Shown here piece after piece: positions 16,770 to 27,755 of a stretch of 64,000 nt of DNA. Position 1 is the first letter of the stretch, and the number at the start of each line of letters is the position of its first letter. The notes beneath the pieces were generated by a model. It did not search any database and was not told the DNA's origin. It worked only from the letters and a program-made list of their open reading frames with translations. The stretch comes from Janthinobacterium tructae (lineage in GTDB: Bacteria > Pseudomonadota > Gammaproteobacteria > Burkholderiales > Burkholderiaceae_D): positions 6,076,001 through 6,140,000 of the forward strand of contig NZ_CP041185.1 of assembly GCF_006517255.1 (NCBI RefSeq). The letters run 5' to 3'. The position numbers and the translations under genes are program-made.

Positions 16770-19619
16770 TCAGCCCGTGTTGCGCAGACCGGCCGCCACG
16801 CCGTTGATCGACAGCTGGATGCCGCGGTGGACCCTTTCGTCGATCTTGCTTTCCGCCGACAGGGCGCGGTTGCGCTTGATCAATTCCACCTGCAAGTGGT
16901 TCAGCGGGTCGAGATAGGCGAAGCGGTTCTGGATCGAGCGGGCCAGCAGCGGATTGCCCGCCAGGCGCTCCGTGTTGCCGGTGATCAGCTCCAGGCAGCG
17001 CAAGGTGTTGCCATGCTCGTCCGTGATGCGCTTGTAGATGCGTTCGCGCAAGTCCTGGTCTGCCACCAGTTCCGCATAGCGCGAGGCAATCGCCAGGTCC
17101 GTCTTGGCCAGCACCATGTCCATGTTCGACAGCAGGGTGGCAAAGAACGGCCATTCGGCGTACATGGCGCGCAGGGTGGCGATTTTTTCATCTTTCGACG
17201 CGCCGTCGGCCTGGTCGATCCAGGCCTCGATGGCGCTGCCGAAACCGAACCAGCCCGGCAGCAGCAAGCGGCACTGGCCCCAGGAAAAGCCCCAGGGAAT
17301 GGCGCGCAAGTCTTCGATGCGCTGGTTGGCCTTGCGCGAGGCGGGGCGCGAACCGAGGTTCAGCTCGGCGATTTCCGCAATTGGCGTGGCCGAGAAGAAG
17401 TACTCCGTAAAACCCGGCGTTTCATACACGAGGTGGCGGTAGGCGTGATAAGCCAGGTCCGACAGCTGCGCCATCACGGCTTCGAACTGCGCCAGCTCGC
17501 TTGCGTGCGCGGGATTGGCCGCCTGCGGCGCCAGGCTCGCTTCGAGGGTGGCGGCGACCAGCAATTCCAGGTTGCGCCGGCCGATTTCCGCGTTGGAAAA
17601 CTTCGAGGCGATGATTTCGCCCTGTTCCGTCAGGCGGATCTGGCCGTTGACGGTGCCCGGCGGCTGGGCCAGGATGGCTTCGTAGCTGGGTCCGCCGCCG
17701 CGTCCTACCGTGCCGCCGCGCCCATGGAACAGGCGCAGCTTGACGCCGGCCTTCTGGAAGTCGGACACCAGCGCCAGTTCCGCCTTGTACAGTTCCCAGT
17801 TCGATGTGAGGAAACCGCCATCCTTGTTCGAATCGGAATAGCCGAGCATGACTTCCTGCAATTGTCCCTGCTTGGCGATCAATTGCTTGACCAAAGGCAA
17901 GGCCATGACCTCGCTCATGATGCCGGCCGCGCGCTGCAGGTCGGGGATCGTTTCGAACAGGGGAATGACCATCAGCTCGCACGTGCTCTCGCCGTCGTCT
18001 GCTGCCTTCCAGTCGGTGCGCAGCAAGCCCGTTTCCTTTTGCAGCAGTAACACTTCCAGCAGGTCGGACACGGTTTCGGTGTGCGAAATGATGTAGTTGC
18101 GGATGGCCCGCGCGCCGTAGCGCTGACGGATGTCGCGCGCCGCGCGCAGGATCGCCAGCTCGGAATCCGTTTCCGTGGCGTAGGCGATGTAGGGCGAGTA
18201 CAGCAGCCGCGGCTGGGCCAGTTCGCTCAGCAGCAGTGTCTGCTTGTCTTCCTCGGACAGCGACGTGTAATCGGCGGCCACGCCGCTGTGCGCGAACAGG
18301 TCGGCCAGCACGCGCTCGTGCACGTCGGACGTCTGGCGCATGTCAAGCGAAGCAAGGTGGAAACCGAAGATGTCGGCCGCGCGCGCCAGGGTGGCCAGGC
18401 GCGGGCGCACCAGGGCCGCGCCGTGGTGCGATTCGAGCGAGGCGACGATGGTGCGCAAGTCGGCGACAAACGCGCCCGCGTCCGGATAGGCGGCCGCCGG
18501 CCCCACTTCCTTGCGCAGGATATTGGTGGCGCCCAGCGCGCGGGCGGTGGCGGCCAGGCGCGCATAGATGCCGATCAGGGCGCGGCGGTACGGTTCATCG
18601 CTGCGATGCGGCGAGGCGTCCGGCGACTGGTCGGCCAGTGCCTGCAATTCGGCGCTGACGCCCACCATCAGGGTCGAGACGGACAATTCCGCGCCCAGCG
18701 CGTGCACTTCGTCGAGGTAAAAGTCGAGGATGGTGGTGGCGTGGCGTGCCAGCGCGTGCTGCATGGTGCCCGCATTCACGTTCGGGTTGCCGTCGCGGTC
18801 GCCGCCGATCCAGCTGCCCATCTGCACGTAGGCGGCATTGATCGGTTCGATGGTGCCGTCGCCGTTCGGGTACTCGGCGGCGATATCGTCCTCGATGTCG
18901 TCATACAGGCCCGGCAGTTCGCGCAGGAAGGTGATGCGGTAGTAGGACAGGGCGTTTTCGATCTCGTCGGCCACCGTCAGCTTCGAGTAGCGCAGCATGC
19001 GCGTCTGCCACAGGGTGGAGACGCGCGAGCGCAGCAGCTGCATGTTGGCGTGCCGCTCTTTCGGCGTCTGCGGCAGGTCGCGCTCGGCCAGCAGGCGGGC
19101 GATGTCGTGCTCGGCGTCGAGAATGCTCTTGCGCTGCACTTCCGTCGGGTGGGCGGTCAGCACAGGGGCGATCAGCGCCTCCTGGAAGAAGGTGTCGACC
19201 GTCTTGCGCGGCACGCCGGCGGCGCGCAGTTTTTTCAGCGCGAAGCTGATGCTGCCCTTTTGCGCTGGCGAGCCGGCCAGCAGGTGGGCGCGGCGGCGGC
19301 GGATGTGGTGTTGATCTTCCGCAATGTTGGCCAGGTGTGAAAAATAGGAAAAGGCGCGCACCACGGAAATCGTCTGTTCGCGGCTCAGTTCTTTCAGCAT
19401 GGCGTCGAGTTCCAGCGCGGCGCCGGCGTCCGCTTCGCGGCGGAAGCGCACGGACGTCTGGCGTATGGTTTCCACCACATTGAAGACGGCGTCGCCTTCC
19501 TGCTCGCGCAACACGTCGCCCAGCAGGCGGCCCAGCAGGCGGATATCTTCTTTCAGTGGCGCGTCCTTGTCGGAACCGGCCGCTGGAACTATTTCTGGTG
19601 CTACTGCGTCATTGAGCAT
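16770..19619 (-). CDS. ppc: Phosphoenolpyruvate carboxylase
   Basis: 949 residues, full length. It adds bicarbonate to phosphoenolpyruvate to give oxaloacetate, replenishing the TCA cycle. Signatures: catalytic H157 in [33 protein letters not shown], the [13 protein letters not shown] loop and a C terminus ending RNTG. The frame remains open as far as 20882, but that part is antisense to hemC; ATG 19619 (MLNDAVAPE) gives the family-appropriate N terminus. It is divergent from hemC, sharing a 210-bp promoter region, an order common in Burkholderiales. A terminator follows. Confidence 0.97.
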   Translation of the reverse strand: MLNDAVAPEIVPAAGSDKDAPLKEDIRLLGRLLGDVLREQEGDAVFNVVETIRQTSVRFRREADAGAALELDAMLKELSREQTISVVRAFSYFSHLANIAEDQHHIRRRRAHLLAGSPAQKGSISFALKKLRAAGVPRKTVDTFFQEALIAPVLTAHPTEVQRKSILDAEHDIARLLAERDLPQTPKERHANMQLLRSRVSTLWQTRMLRYSKLTVADEIENALSYYRITFLRELPGLYDDIEDDIAAEYPNGDGTIEPINAAYVQMGSWIGGDRDGNPNVNAGTMQHALARHATTILDFYLDEVHALGAELSVSTLMVGVSAELQALADQSPDASPHRSDEPYRRALIGIYARLAATARALGATNILRKEVGPAAAYPDAGAFVADLRTIVASLESHHGAALVRPRLATLARAADIFGFHLASLDMRQTSDVHERVLADLFAHSGVAADYTSLSEEDKQTLLLSELAQPRLLYSPYIAYATETDSELAILRAARDIRQRYGARAIRNYIISHTETVSDLLEVLLLQKETGLLRTDWKAADDGESTCELMVIPLFETIPDLQRAAGIMSEVMALPLVKQLIAKQGQLQEVMLGYSDSNKDGGFLTSNWELYKAELALVSDFQKAGVKLRLFHGRGGTVGRGGGPSYEAILAQPPGTVNGQIRLTEQGEIIASKFSNAEIGRRNLELLVAATLEASLAPQAANPAHASELAQFEAVMAQLSDLAYHAYRHLVYETPGFTEYFFSATPIAEIAELNLGSRPASRKANQRIEDLRAIPWGFSWGQCRLLLPGWFGFGSAIEAWIDQADGASKDEKIATLRAMYAEWPFFATLLSNMDMVLAKTDLAIASRYAELVADQDLRERIYKRITDEHGNTLRCLELITGNTERLAGNPLLARSIQNRFAYLDPLNHLQVELIKRNRALSAESKIDERVHRGIQLSINGVAAGLRNTG

Positions 19620-19829
19620 AATAAAGAACCAAAGTAAGTGTAAAAGCAAGGGAATGTGGATCGCACCGGGCGTTTGGCCGCAGAGGGGAGGGGGCGCATG
19701 ATAAAATTTGTGGTCTTCAACATGGACGCTAGCCTGACTTGGCCTTCTAGGCCAAGGGATAACGATTATAGCGACGCCGGGTGCCTTTTCGATATAAATT
19801 GATATCGGACGGGCGAATTGGCAACGATA

Positions 19830-20867
19830 ATGACAACGACAGCCACAGCGAAAGAACTTGTTTTGAAAGCATCCGAATTGACCCCGAACGAATTGAATAT
19901 TCCTGCCCGCCTGGTGATCGCCACGCGCGAGAGCCGCCTTGCCATGTGGCAAGCGGAACACGTGCGTGCGCGCCTGGCCGCCCTGTATCCGCAGTGTAGC
20001 GTTGAAATTCTCGGCATGACCACACGCGGCGACCAGATTCTGGACCGCGCCCTGTCCAAGGTAGGCGGCAAGGGCCTGTTCGTCAAGGAGCTGGAAGTGG
20101 CGATGGAAGAAGGCCGCGCCGACCTGGCCGTGCATTCGCTGAAAGACGTGCCGATGGAGTTGCCTGAAGGCTATAGCCTGGCCGCCATCCTCGAGCGCGA
20201 AGACCCGCGCGACGCGTTCGTGTCGAACGACTACGCCAGCCTGGCCGAGTTGCCGCACGGCGCCGTGGTCGGCACCAGCAGCCTGCGCCGCCAGTCGCTG
20301 ATCGCCGCGCGCTACCCGCACCTGACGATCCTGCCCCTGCGCGGCAACCTCGATACGCGTTTGGGCAAACTGGACCGTGGCGATTACGCCGCCATCATCC
20401 TGGCCGCCGCCGGCCTGAAACGCCTGGGCCTGGCATCGCGCATCCGCGCCGTGCTGGCGCCGGAAGACAGCCTGCCGGCCGCAGGGCAGGGCGCCATGGC
20501 GATCGAAATCCGCAGCGGCCGCGTTGACGGCGCCGACCTGGTGCGCCTGCTGGCGCCGCTGAACCACACGGCCACGGCGCAAGCCGTCACGGCCGAGCGC
20601 AAGGTGTCGAAGATTTTCGGCGGCAGCTGCCAGATTCCGCTGGCCGCCTTTGCCACCGTCGAGGGCGAACAGATGCGCTTGCGCGCCATGGTCGCCACGC
20701 CGGACGGCGCGCGCATGGCCAGCGCCGACGTGAGCGGCCCGGCCGGCGCGCCGGAACAGCTGGGCGAGCAAGTGGCCGAATTGCTGCGCGGCCAGGACGC
20801 CGCCGGCATCCTCGCCTCGTGCGCGGTCACGCCCGACAACCATGAAGGCCTGGCGCCGCATGCCTGA
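19830..20867 (+). CDS. hemC: Porphobilinogen deaminase (hydroxymethylbilane synthase)
   Basis: 345 residues. It polymerises four porphobilinogens into hydroxymethylbilane in haem synthesis. Motifs: [27 protein letters not shown] with the catalytic aspartate region, [21 protein letters not shown], and the dipyrromethane-cofactor cysteine in GGSCQIP. ATG 19830 was chosen; an in-frame TTG at 19818 is an alternative. The first roughly 25 residues precede the conserved core. hemD starts inside the 3' end, and the hemC-hemD-hemX-hemY block reads as one operon. Confidence 0.96.
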   Translation: MTTTATAKELVLKASELTPNELNIPARLVIATRESRLAMWQAEHVRARLAALYPQCSVEILGMTTRGDQILDRALSKVGGKGLFVKELEVAMEEGRADLAVHSLKDVPMELPEGYSLAAILEREDPRDAFVSNDYASLAELPHGAVVGTSSLRRQSLIAARYPHLTILPLRGNLDTRLGKLDRGDYAAIILAAAGLKRLGLASRIRAVLAPEDSLPAAGQGAMAIEIRSGRVDGADLVRLLAPLNHTATAQAVTAERKVSKIFGGSCQIPLAAFATVEGEQMRLRAMVATPDGARMASADVSGPAGAPEQLGEQVAELLRGQDAAGILASCAVTPDNHEGLAPHA

Positions 20868-21642
20868 CAGCGTGGTGATCACGCGGCCTGCGGCGCAGGC
20901 AGGGCCGCTGGCCGCTAAAATTGCGGCGCTGGGCTGGCCCGTGACCCTGCTGCCGCTGCTGGAAATCCACGCGCTTGACGGCGAGGACGAATGCGCGCAG
21001 CTGCAAGCCGTGCTGGCGCGCCTGGCCGACTACGACCTGGTGGCGTTTGTTTCGCCCAACGCCATCGATTGCGTCTTTGCGCACCTGGCCGTCTGGCCGC
21101 CTGGCGTGCCGCTGGCCGTGGTGGGAGAGGGCAGCAAGATGGCCTTGGCCGCGCATGGCGTCACGCACGCCAACGCCAGCATCACCAGCCCGTTTGACAC
21201 GGCGCGCAGCGATTCCGAACATCTGTTGCTGGCGCTGGACTTGCCGGCCCTGCGCGGCAAGCGCGTGCTGATCGTGCGCGGCGACGGCGGACGCGACTAC
21301 CTGGCTGACGGCTTGCGCGCGGCCGGCGCTGAAGTCGAGTTCGTCACGGCTTACCGCCGCAAGGTGCCAACGCTGACGCCGGCCTTGCGCGCGACCCTGG
21401 AAAACCTGTTGCAGCATAATAATGAATGGATCATCACCAGCTCGGAAGCGCTGCGCGGTTTGCTGGCGCTGCTGGGCGAAATGGGCGATGAAAAGATGGC
21501 TGTTGTGAAAATGCAACAGCAGCATTTGATCGTGCCGCACGCGCGCATTGCACAAACGGCGGCGGCCCTGGGTTTTGCCCGTGTCACCTTGACAGGATCA
21601 GGCGACGCAGGAGTGCTCGCCGCGTTACAATCACGACCATGA
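20860..21642 (+). CDS. hemD: Uroporphyrinogen-III synthase
   Basis: 260 residues. It cyclises hydroxymethylbilane with inversion of ring D. The family is poorly conserved, but the bilobed HemD pattern is present: [13 protein letters not shown] at the start, [11 protein letters not shown], a central [21 protein letters not shown], and the C-terminal [15 protein letters not shown] 20860 (MPDSVVI) was preferred to ATG 20842 because a GAAGG lies upstream and 20842 has no ribosome site; either overlaps hemC. Its stop overlaps hemX by 4 bp. Confidence 0.93.
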   Translation: MPDSVVITRPAAQAGPLAAKIAALGWPVTLLPLLEIHALDGEDECAQLQAVLARLADYDLVAFVSPNAIDCVFAHLAVWPPGVPLAVVGEGSKMALAAHGVTHANASITSPFDTARSDSEHLLLALDLPALRGKRVLIVRGDGGRDYLADGLRAAGAEVEFVTAYRRKVPTLTPALRATLENLLQHNNEWIITSSEALRGLLALLGEMGDEKMAVVKMQQQHLIVPHARIAQTAAALGFARVTLTGSGDAGVLAALQSRP

Positions 21643-22799
21643 ACGAAATGCCTACACTCTCCGAACCGAATGCAACGCCTGGCGGCGCCGTGAAGACGGC
21701 GCCGCAGGCGGCCGACCAACCTGCTGGCCGCGCGCCGACGCTGCTCGAACAGCTGCAAAAGCCCATGAGCATCGCCGTCATCGTGCTGGCCGTGCTGCTG
21801 GCTGCGCAAAGCTGGTCGACCAGCAAGCAGATCCGCAACCTGCGCGAAGAAGTAGCCAAGCGCCTGCAAAAGGGCGATGTCAGCAACGCTGAAACGGGCG
21901 TGCTGGCGCGCAACGTGCAAGAAGGCACGAAAGAGCTGCAAATCAAGGTGGGCGCGCTGGAAAACCGCCAGAGCGAAACGCAAAGCCAGCAGCTGGCGCT
22001 GGAACAACTGTATAACGACTTGTCGAAGAACCGCGACGAGTGGGCGCTGACGGAAATCGAGCAAGTGCTGTCGACGGCCAGCCAGCAGCTGCAACTGGCC
22101 GGCAACGTGCCCGGCGCACTGATCGCCCTGCAAAACGCCGACCGCAGCCTGTCGCGTTCCGACAAGCCGCAATTCATCACCATCCGCCGCGCCATCGGGC
22201 GCGACATGGAAAAACTCAAGGCCCTGCCCAGCGTCGATTCGACGGGCGTGGCCCTGCGCCTCGATGCCGTGATCGCCCAGATCGACGCCTTGCCGATGCT
22301 GTCCGACGAAACGCCGGCCTTGCCGGCCGCGCCGGAAAAGCCTGGCAAAGCCAAGGCCGGGGCCAAGCCCGTGCGCGATGCCAGCGGCAAGCTGGTCGGA
22401 CCGCCGGCGCCGGAACCGCTGCTGCAAACAGTGCGCGACGGCTTCAATACCTGGAGCGGCGACATGTGGAATGACGTGCGTCAATTGATCCGCATCCGCA
22501 GAGTCGATACGCCGGAAGCGCTGATGCTGTCGCCGACGCAGTCGTATTTCTTGCGGGAAAACGTCAAGCTGCGTCTGCTGAATGCCCGCATGGCCTTGTT
22601 GTCGCGCAATGAAACGGCATTCCGCAACGACTTGATCGCTGCGCAGGATGCGCTGGCCAAGTATTTCGACACCCGCGCCAAGAGCACGCAGACGGCGCAA
22701 GCCTTGCTGCGCCAGGTGCAGGGCAGCAACCTGGCCATCGAAATGCCAACCTTGTCCGACAGCCTGGCGGCTGTGCGCAACTACAAAGCGAAGTCCTGA
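21639..22799 (+). CDS. hemX: HemX-like membrane protein of the haem operon
   Basis: 386 residues. A cytoplasmic N-terminal tail (Pro/Ala-rich, about 1-42), one transmembrane helix (about 43-60, SIAVIVLAVLLAAQSW), a coiled-coil stretch (about 63-125) and a periplasmic alpha-helical domain including DEWALTEIEQVLSTASQQL, typical of the HemX family. It is sometimes called uroporphyrinogen-III C-methyltransferase, but it lacks the SUMT methylase domain; the true role is probably scaffolding in tetrapyrrole synthesis. ATGA overlap with hemD shows translational coupling. Confidence 0.92.
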   Translation: MNEMPTLSEPNATPGGAVKTAPQAADQPAGRAPTLLEQLQKPMSIAVIVLAVLLAAQSWSTSKQIRNLREEVAKRLQKGDVSNAETGVLARNVQEGTKELQIKVGALENRQSETQSQQLALEQLYNDLSKNRDEWALTEIEQVLSTASQQLQLAGNVPGALIALQNADRSLSRSDKPQFITIRRAIGRDMEKLKALPSVDSTGVALRLDAVIAQIDALPMLSDETPALPAAPEKPGKAKAGAKPVRDASGKLVGPPAPEPLLQTVRDGFNTWSGDMWNDVRQLIRIRRVDTPEALMLSPTQSYFLRENVKLRLLNARMALLSRNETAFRNDLIAAQDALAKYFDTRAKSTQTAQALLRQVQGSNLAIEMPTLSDSLAAVRNYKAKS

Positions 22800-22803
22800 G
22801 CCC

Positions 22804-24000
22804 ATGCGTCTATTTCTCTGGTTACTCGCCCTGATGGCCGCGGCGATCGGTATCGCCGTGACGGCCCGTTTCAACCCCGGCAACGTGGTGCTGTTCTATC
22901 CGCCGTACCGCATCGATTTGTCGCTGAACTTCTTCCTGCTGCTGCAGGTCGTGCTGTTCGTGCTGCTATACCTGCTGGTGCGCGCCGTGCGCGGCACCGT
23001 GCGCATGCCGGCGCAAGTGGCGGCCTACCGCCAGCGCAAGCGTGAGCGCGATGGCAACAAGGGCTTGCGCGAAGCCTTGAAAGCCCTGTTCGAAGGCCGT
23101 TTCGGGCATGCCGAGAAGGCCGCCCTGCGCGCCGCCGAGCTGGAAGAAAATGCCGGCCTGGCCGCGCTGATCGGCGCGCGCGCCGCGCACCGCATGCGCC
23201 AGTCCGAGCGCCGCGACAGCTGGCTGGCCCGTGTCGAAGGCGATGCCAGCCTGAAAACGGCCCGTTTGATGACGGTGACGGAATTGCTGGTCGACGACCA
23301 CCAGCCGGAAGCGGCCCTGGCGGCCGTGCGCGAGCTCAATGCCAGCGGCACGCGCCATATCCACGCGCTGCAATGGTCGCTGAAGGCCGAGCAGCAGGCG
23401 AAGAACTGGCCGGAAGTGCTGCGTCTCGTGCGTTCGCTCGACAAGCACCGCGCCCTGCATCCGGCCCTGTCGTCGCGCCTGCGCGAGCTGGCCTACGACC
23501 ATTTGCTGTCCGACCCCTCGCATGACGCCGAATCGCTGATGCGCGTCTGGTCCACCGTGCCCAGCAGCGACCGGGTCAAGCCGTATATCGCCTGCCGTGC
23601 CGCCACGGCCCTGAATGCGCGCAGCCTGCACGATGAGGCGCGCCTCGTGTGCGAAGAGTCGCTGGCCGCCGACTGGGACGAGCGCGTCGTGCGCGCCTAC
23701 CGCGAAGCGGCGGCGCCCGCCGGCACGCCGGCCCTGCTGCTGCAGATCGAGCATTGCGAGCAATGGATGAAACAGCGTCCGCTCGATGCGGAACTGGCGC
23801 TGACCCTGGGCACCCTGTGCCTCAAGCAAAAACTGTGGGGCAAGGCCCAGCGCCACCTGGAGCAGGCTTTGTCCGACGCGAACGAGCCGCAAATGGTGCG
23901 CGATGCTCACCTGAAGCTGGCGCAGATGCACGATGCCTTGCAGCAGACGGAACAGGCTGCAGCGCATTACCGGCAGTGCGCGCTGGCCACCATCCTGTAA
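22804..24000 (+). CDS. hemY: HemY TPR membrane protein of the haem operon
   Basis: 398 residues. Two N-terminal transmembrane helices (about 1-20 and 40-62), a conserved basic segment RQRKRERDGNKGLREALKALFEGRFGHAEKAALRA (read as several short blocks) and a tetratricopeptide-like alpha-helical C-terminal half. This proteobacterial HemY is unrelated to Bacillus HemY and is thought to act in late porphyrin handling or assembly. It starts 4 bp after the hemX stop and ends the hem operon at a strong terminator. Confidence 0.9.
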   Translation: MRLFLWLLALMAAAIGIAVTARFNPGNVVLFYPPYRIDLSLNFFLLLQVVLFVLLYLLVRAVRGTVRMPAQVAAYRQRKRERDGNKGLREALKALFEGRFGHAEKAALRAAELEENAGLAALIGARAAHRMRQSERRDSWLARVEGDASLKTARLMTVTELLVDDHQPEAALAAVRELNASGTRHIHALQWSLKAEQQAKNWPEVLRLVRSLDKHRALHPALSSRLRELAYDHLLSDPSHDAESLMRVWSTVPSSDRVKPYIACRAATALNARSLHDEARLVCEESLAADWDERVVRAYREAAAPAGTPALLLQIEHCEQWMKQRPLDAELALTLGTLCLKQKLWGKAQRHLEQALSDANEPQMVRDAHLKLAQMHDALQQTEQAAAHYRQCALATIL

Positions 24001-24017
24001 GCCATTTCATCAGACGT

Positions 24018-24055
24018 AAAAAAGCCGTTCAGTGCAGACTGAACGGCTTTTTTTT
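24018..24055. terminator. Terminator between hemY and gcd
   Basis: Perfect 15-6-15 hairpin (AAAAAAGCCGTTCAG, loop TGCAGA) flanked by A and T tracts, between convergent genes. Confidence 0.93.
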
Positions 24056-24091
24056 GTGCGCACTGCAGGACGCAGTGCGCTGCTAACTAAC

Positions 24092-26515
24092 TTACTTCTT
24101 CGGTACGGCAGTGCCTTCGGGCAAGGCATACGCGATCAGGGTGTCGCTCATCTTCGTGCCCAGCGAACCGTGGCCGCCAGCCATGACGACGACGAACTGG
24201 CGTCCCGACTTGTTCGACACATAGCTCATTGGCGTAGCCTGGCCGCCGGCCGGCAGGCGCGCTTTCCAGAGTACTTTGCCGTTGCTGACATCGTAGCCGC
24301 GGATGTAGTAGTCGAGCGTGCTGCTGAGGAAGGTCACGCCACCACCGGTGGTGACCATGCCGCCCAGGCTGGGCACGCCCAGTGGCAATGGAATCGGCAC
24401 GGGACCGCTGTCGCGCGTGGTGCCGTTCTTGTGCATCCACACTTTTTTCATGGTGCGCAGGTCGACGGCGGCCACATAGCCCCACGGCGGTGCCTGGCAT
24501 GGGAAGCCCAGCGGTGACAAAAAGGCCTTGATTTCCACGGCGAACGGTACGCCCGTCTGTGGCTGCAAGCCCATTTCGCCCCCCGTGCCGCCCTTGGCCG
24601 TCGTTTCGGCGCGTGGCACGAGTTTTTCCAGGAAGCCCATGTAGTCAGGGTTGACGATCAACAATTGGCGCACGGGGTCGATGGCCGCGCCGCCCCATTC
24701 GAAGATACCGAGCGGGCCCGGCGAGATGACGGCGCCCTTGCCAGCCGTTTGCGGCGTGAACGGGCCTTCATAGCGGCGTTCCTTGAAGATGATGCGGCAG
24801 GCGAGCTGGTCGAACGGCGTGGTGCCCCACATGTCCGCTTCGCTGATATTGCGCTCAGGCAAGAAGGTCAGGGCCGAGAACGGCTGCGTGGGCGACAAGG
24901 TGTCGCCAGCGGCAGGATTGCTCGTCGGCACAGGTTTTTCCGGCGCCGGCACGACCAGGCTGCCATCGCGGCGGTCGATCACATAGATGTCGCCGCGTTT
25001 CGTCGTGGCAACAACCGAGGGAACTTTGCCTTTCGGCGTGTCGATGTCGACCAGCGAAGGTTGTCCGCCGATATCCATGTCCCAGATATCGTGGTGCACG
25101 GTCTGGTACACCCAGCGCACTTTACCCGTCGCCAGGTCCAGCGCGACGATGGCGCTGTTGAATTTCTCGCCATTCTTGTTGCGGTTGCCGCCCCAGGTAT
25201 CGGGGGTTTCATTGCCCATCGGAATGTACACCATGCCCAGCTTTTCATCGATGCTGGCCACGCCCCACGAATTGGGCGAATTGTTGGTGTAGTTCTTGCC
25301 TTCAGGGAAGGGCTTGGTATCTTCCGGCGTGGCCGGGTCCCAGTTCCACAGCAGCTTGCCGGTGACGGGATCGTAACCGCGGATCACGCCCGATGGCTCT
25401 TCCGTCGAATGGTTGTCCGTCACGCTGGCGGCGATCACGGCCACGTTTTGCGCCACGGCCGGTGGGGACGTTGGCATCAGGAAACCGCGCTTGATCATGG
25501 CCATGTTTTTATACAGGTTGACGACGCCGTTGTTGCCAAAGCTCTTGCACGACTCGCCCGTATCGGCGTTGACGGCGATCATGGTGCCATCCATGGTCGG
25601 CGCCAGGATGCGGCGCGGGCATTCCATGCTGGCAGCTTCGGGGGCAGGGTTGTTTTTGGCGCGGCCCGCGTTCACGTCCCAGTACGCCACGCCGCGGCAG
25701 ATCATGTGCTGGTAACTGGCCGCATCGCGGTTGATCTTCGGATCGTGGCGCCAGATTTCCTTGCCCGTATCCGGGTTCAGGGCGATGACGATATTGTGCG
25801 GCGTGCACAGGTACAGCATGTCATTGACCTTCAGCGGCGTGACTTCGTTGGCGATCTCGCCCGGGTCGTTCGGACCCTTGAAGTCGCCCGTGTGGTAAGT
25901 CCAGGCTTCTTTCAGGCCGGAAATATTGGCCGGCGTGATTTGCGCGGCCGGCGCATAGCGGTCGCCATAGCCGGAGCGGCCGTACGCGGACCAGTCGTTG
26001 TGCTCGACGCCGGGCGCCAGGTCGCCGCTGGCGGTGGCGGCCATGTTTTCGGCCGGCACGTCGCCATGCAGGTCATGGTAGTCCTGGAACAGGGCGATGA
26101 CGCCAGCGATGACGGTCAGGGCCACGGCGGCGCAGAGGGCTGTCTTGCCCGCTTGCGGCTGTTTCTGGGCGGCAGGCGGGGCCAGGCGGCGGCTGACGAA
26201 GGGCAGCAGCAGCCAGACGGCGGCGACAAACCAGATATCGAGGCGCGGCAGCAATTGCCACCAGTCGAATTTCACTTCAATCACGGACCAGATGAGGGTG
26301 GCGATCAGCAGCAGCGCCATGAAGGCTTGCGCGCTGCGCTTGCCTTTGAAGACGAGCACGCCTGCGATCAGCATGCCTATGCCGGCCAGCAAGTAGTACC
26401 AGGAGCCGCCGAGCGTGGCCAGCCAGATGCCGCCGCCCAGCAGGGCGAGGCCGAACAGAACAAAAATAACGCCGGTGACCTTTAATAAAGGACCGGGCCG
26501 GAAAGAGGGAATCAT
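24092..26515 (-). CDS. gcd: Membrane-bound PQQ-dependent glucose dehydrogenase
   Basis: 807 residues. Five N-terminal transmembrane helices (about 10-140) lead into a periplasmic eight-bladed PQQ propeller. Visible PQQ-enzyme blocks include WSAYGRSGYGDRYAPA, MDGTMIAVNADTG, NSWGVASID, MGNETPDTWGG, DIWDMDIGGQPSLVDI and the late VTTGGGVTFLSSTLDYYIRG. It oxidises glucose to gluconolactone and feeds electrons to ubiquinone. The second ATG of an ATGATG pair was chosen because AAAAGGA is then at a normal spacing. No PQQ synthesis genes are in the window, so the cofactor must come from elsewhere in the genome or the medium. Confidence 0.95.
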   Translation of the reverse strand: MIPSFRPGPLLKVTGVIFVLFGLALLGGGIWLATLGGSWYYLLAGIGMLIAGVLVFKGKRSAQAFMALLLIATLIWSVIEVKFDWWQLLPRLDIWFVAAVWLLLPFVSRRLAPPAAQKQPQAGKTALCAAVALTVIAGVIALFQDYHDLHGDVPAENMAATASGDLAPGVEHNDWSAYGRSGYGDRYAPAAQITPANISGLKEAWTYHTGDFKGPNDPGEIANEVTPLKVNDMLYLCTPHNIVIALNPDTGKEIWRHDPKINRDAASYQHMICRGVAYWDVNAGRAKNNPAPEAASMECPRRILAPTMDGTMIAVNADTGESCKSFGNNGVVNLYKNMAMIKRGFLMPTSPPAVAQNVAVIAASVTDNHSTEEPSGVIRGYDPVTGKLLWNWDPATPEDTKPFPEGKNYTNNSPNSWGVASIDEKLGMVYIPMGNETPDTWGGNRNKNGEKFNSAIVALDLATGKVRWVYQTVHHDIWDMDIGGQPSLVDIDTPKGKVPSVVATTKRGDIYVIDRRDGSLVVPAPEKPVPTSNPAAGDTLSPTQPFSALTFLPERNISEADMWGTTPFDQLACRIIFKERRYEGPFTPQTAGKGAVISPGPLGIFEWGGAAIDPVRQLLIVNPDYMGFLEKLVPRAETTAKGGTGGEMGLQPQTGVPFAVEIKAFLSPLGFPCQAPPWGYVAAVDLRTMKKVWMHKNGTTRDSGPVPIPLPLGVPSLGGMVTTGGGVTFLSSTLDYYIRGYDVSNGKVLWKARLPAGGQATPMSYVSNKSGRQFVVVMAGGHGSLGTKMSDTLIAYALPEGTAVPKK

Positions 26516-26518
26516 CAT

Positions 26519-27142
26519 ATTCCTTTTTGCAAGGATTTATCGGTGGCGCGTTGATGCGCCATATTGAATTCAGGGAAAGCGTCGATTGCAGAATATACAA
26601 AGTTTGGAATCACCGGAATGTTGCAGTTTATCAGAATTGGTGATTTTCTTCTGGTGGCACCCTTTTTGGGCTGGGGCGCTATTTTAATCAAATACATGCT
26701 TCAAATAAGCGCAAATATTATGCTGGAAGAGTGGATTGCCGGGCTGCGCAGCCGTTCGGCGTAGCATGTTGAAGCGCCTGCATAATTATGCGAAGACATC
26801 GCTGGATTAATGGTGATGAAATTGTTGTTATAAATTGCTGCAATAAATACAATTCAGCATATAATAACCATGCCTTCTGCAGGGTGATATTGAAATGAAA
26901 ATACACAGGTATTCAAGGTATTATCTGCTGGGTGGTCGTAGTATTACTTAAGTGTTTCTACTTATTGTTTCCGGCGGCCTGTTTATTCTTTCGCTGGCAG
27001 GTTGCGGGGACCGGCGGAGCGTGCCTGCCACTGTTGTTGGCTTGTTGCGCAAAACGCCGGCGTGCCGCTGCTGCATCGCACAAGCCGCCTGTACTTCGCT
27101 ATAATTGCGCGGTTAAAACACAATCCGCTAATGAGGAACCCC
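26519..27142. other. AT-rich intergenic region between gcd and ppa
   Basis: This 0.62 kb has visibly lower GC than its neighbours. No frame here has a ribosome site or recognisable product. It contains a 12-bp palindrome GGCTGCGCAGCC (26742-26753), TATAAT-like sequences at 26860-26865 and 27100-27105, and the divergent promoter zones of gcd and ppa. Confidence 0.5.
27100..27105 (+). promoter_or_regulatory. Probable ppa -10 element
   Basis: TATAAT 37 bp before the ppa start; the -35 is not clear. Confidence 0.55.
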
Positions 27143-27685
27143 ATGAGTTTGAATAACGTCTCTTCCGGCCGCGACCTGCCGAACGATTTCAACGTCGTCA
27201 TCGAAATCCCGATGAATGCCGATCCGATCAAGTACGAAGTCGACAAGGAAAGCGGCGCGATCTTCGTCGATCGCTTCATGGGTACCGCCATGCATTACCC
27301 ATGCAACTACGGCTACGTGCCGAACACCCTGTCGCCGGACGGCGACCCGGTTGACGTGCTGGTCATCACCCCGTTCCCGCTGATCCCGGGCGTGGTCGTG
27401 CGCTGCCGTCCTATCGGCGTGCTGAAAATGACCGACGAGTCGGGCGAAGATGCGAAAGTGCTGGCCGTGCCAGTCGACAAGGTCCTGTCGATCTACAGCC
27501 ACTGGCAAAAGCCGGAAGATCTGAATGAACTGCGTTTGCGCCAGATCCAGCATTTCTTTGAGCACTACAAAGATCTGGAAAAAGGCAAATGGGTCAAGAT
27601 CGACGGCTGGTATGGCCCTGACGTGGCCAAGGAAGAAATCCTGAACGGCGTCGCCGCCTACAAGGCAGATGCTGCAAAAGCATAA
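27143..27685 (+). CDS. ppa: Inorganic pyrophosphatase
   Basis: 180 residues, the usual length for a bacterial family I enzyme. It hydrolyses pyrophosphate to drive biosynthesis. The signature DGDPVDVLV gives the metal-binding aspartates; [33 protein letters not shown] and the conserved WVKIDGWYG are also present. ATG 27143 has GAGGA 6 bp upstream; the longer frame from 27002 includes the promoter and is not used. A terminator follows, shared with the convergent gene. Confidence 0.97.
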   Translation: MSLNNVSSGRDLPNDFNVVIEIPMNADPIKYEVDKESGAIFVDRFMGTAMHYPCNYGYVPNTLSPDGDPVDVLVITPFPLIPGVVVRCRPIGVLKMTDESGEDAKVLAVPVDKVLSIYSHWQKPEDLNELRLRQIQHFFEHYKDLEKGKWVKIDGWYGPDVAKEEILNGVAAYKADAAKA

Positions 27686-27717
27686 ATAACGGGGCGCTTC
27701 ACTGCCGCTCACCGTTC

Positions 27718-27755
27718 AAAACGCTCCCCGCCAGCCATGGCCGGGAGCGTTTTTT
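27718..27755. terminator. Terminator between ppa and the FemAB-like gene
   Basis: Stem AAACGCTCCC / GGGAGCGTTTT (27718-27728/27743-27753) with a T run; the stop codon of the convergent gene lies in the T run. Confidence 0.85.

Noticed and set aside
19620..20882. Extension of the ppc frame across hemC
   Set aside because: PEPC homology starts at 19619; the extension is antisense to hemC and would double the promoter region as coding.
26564..26764. 66-codon frame in the AT-rich gap upstream of gcd
   Set aside because: Starts with TTG, has no ribosome site and no recognisable family.
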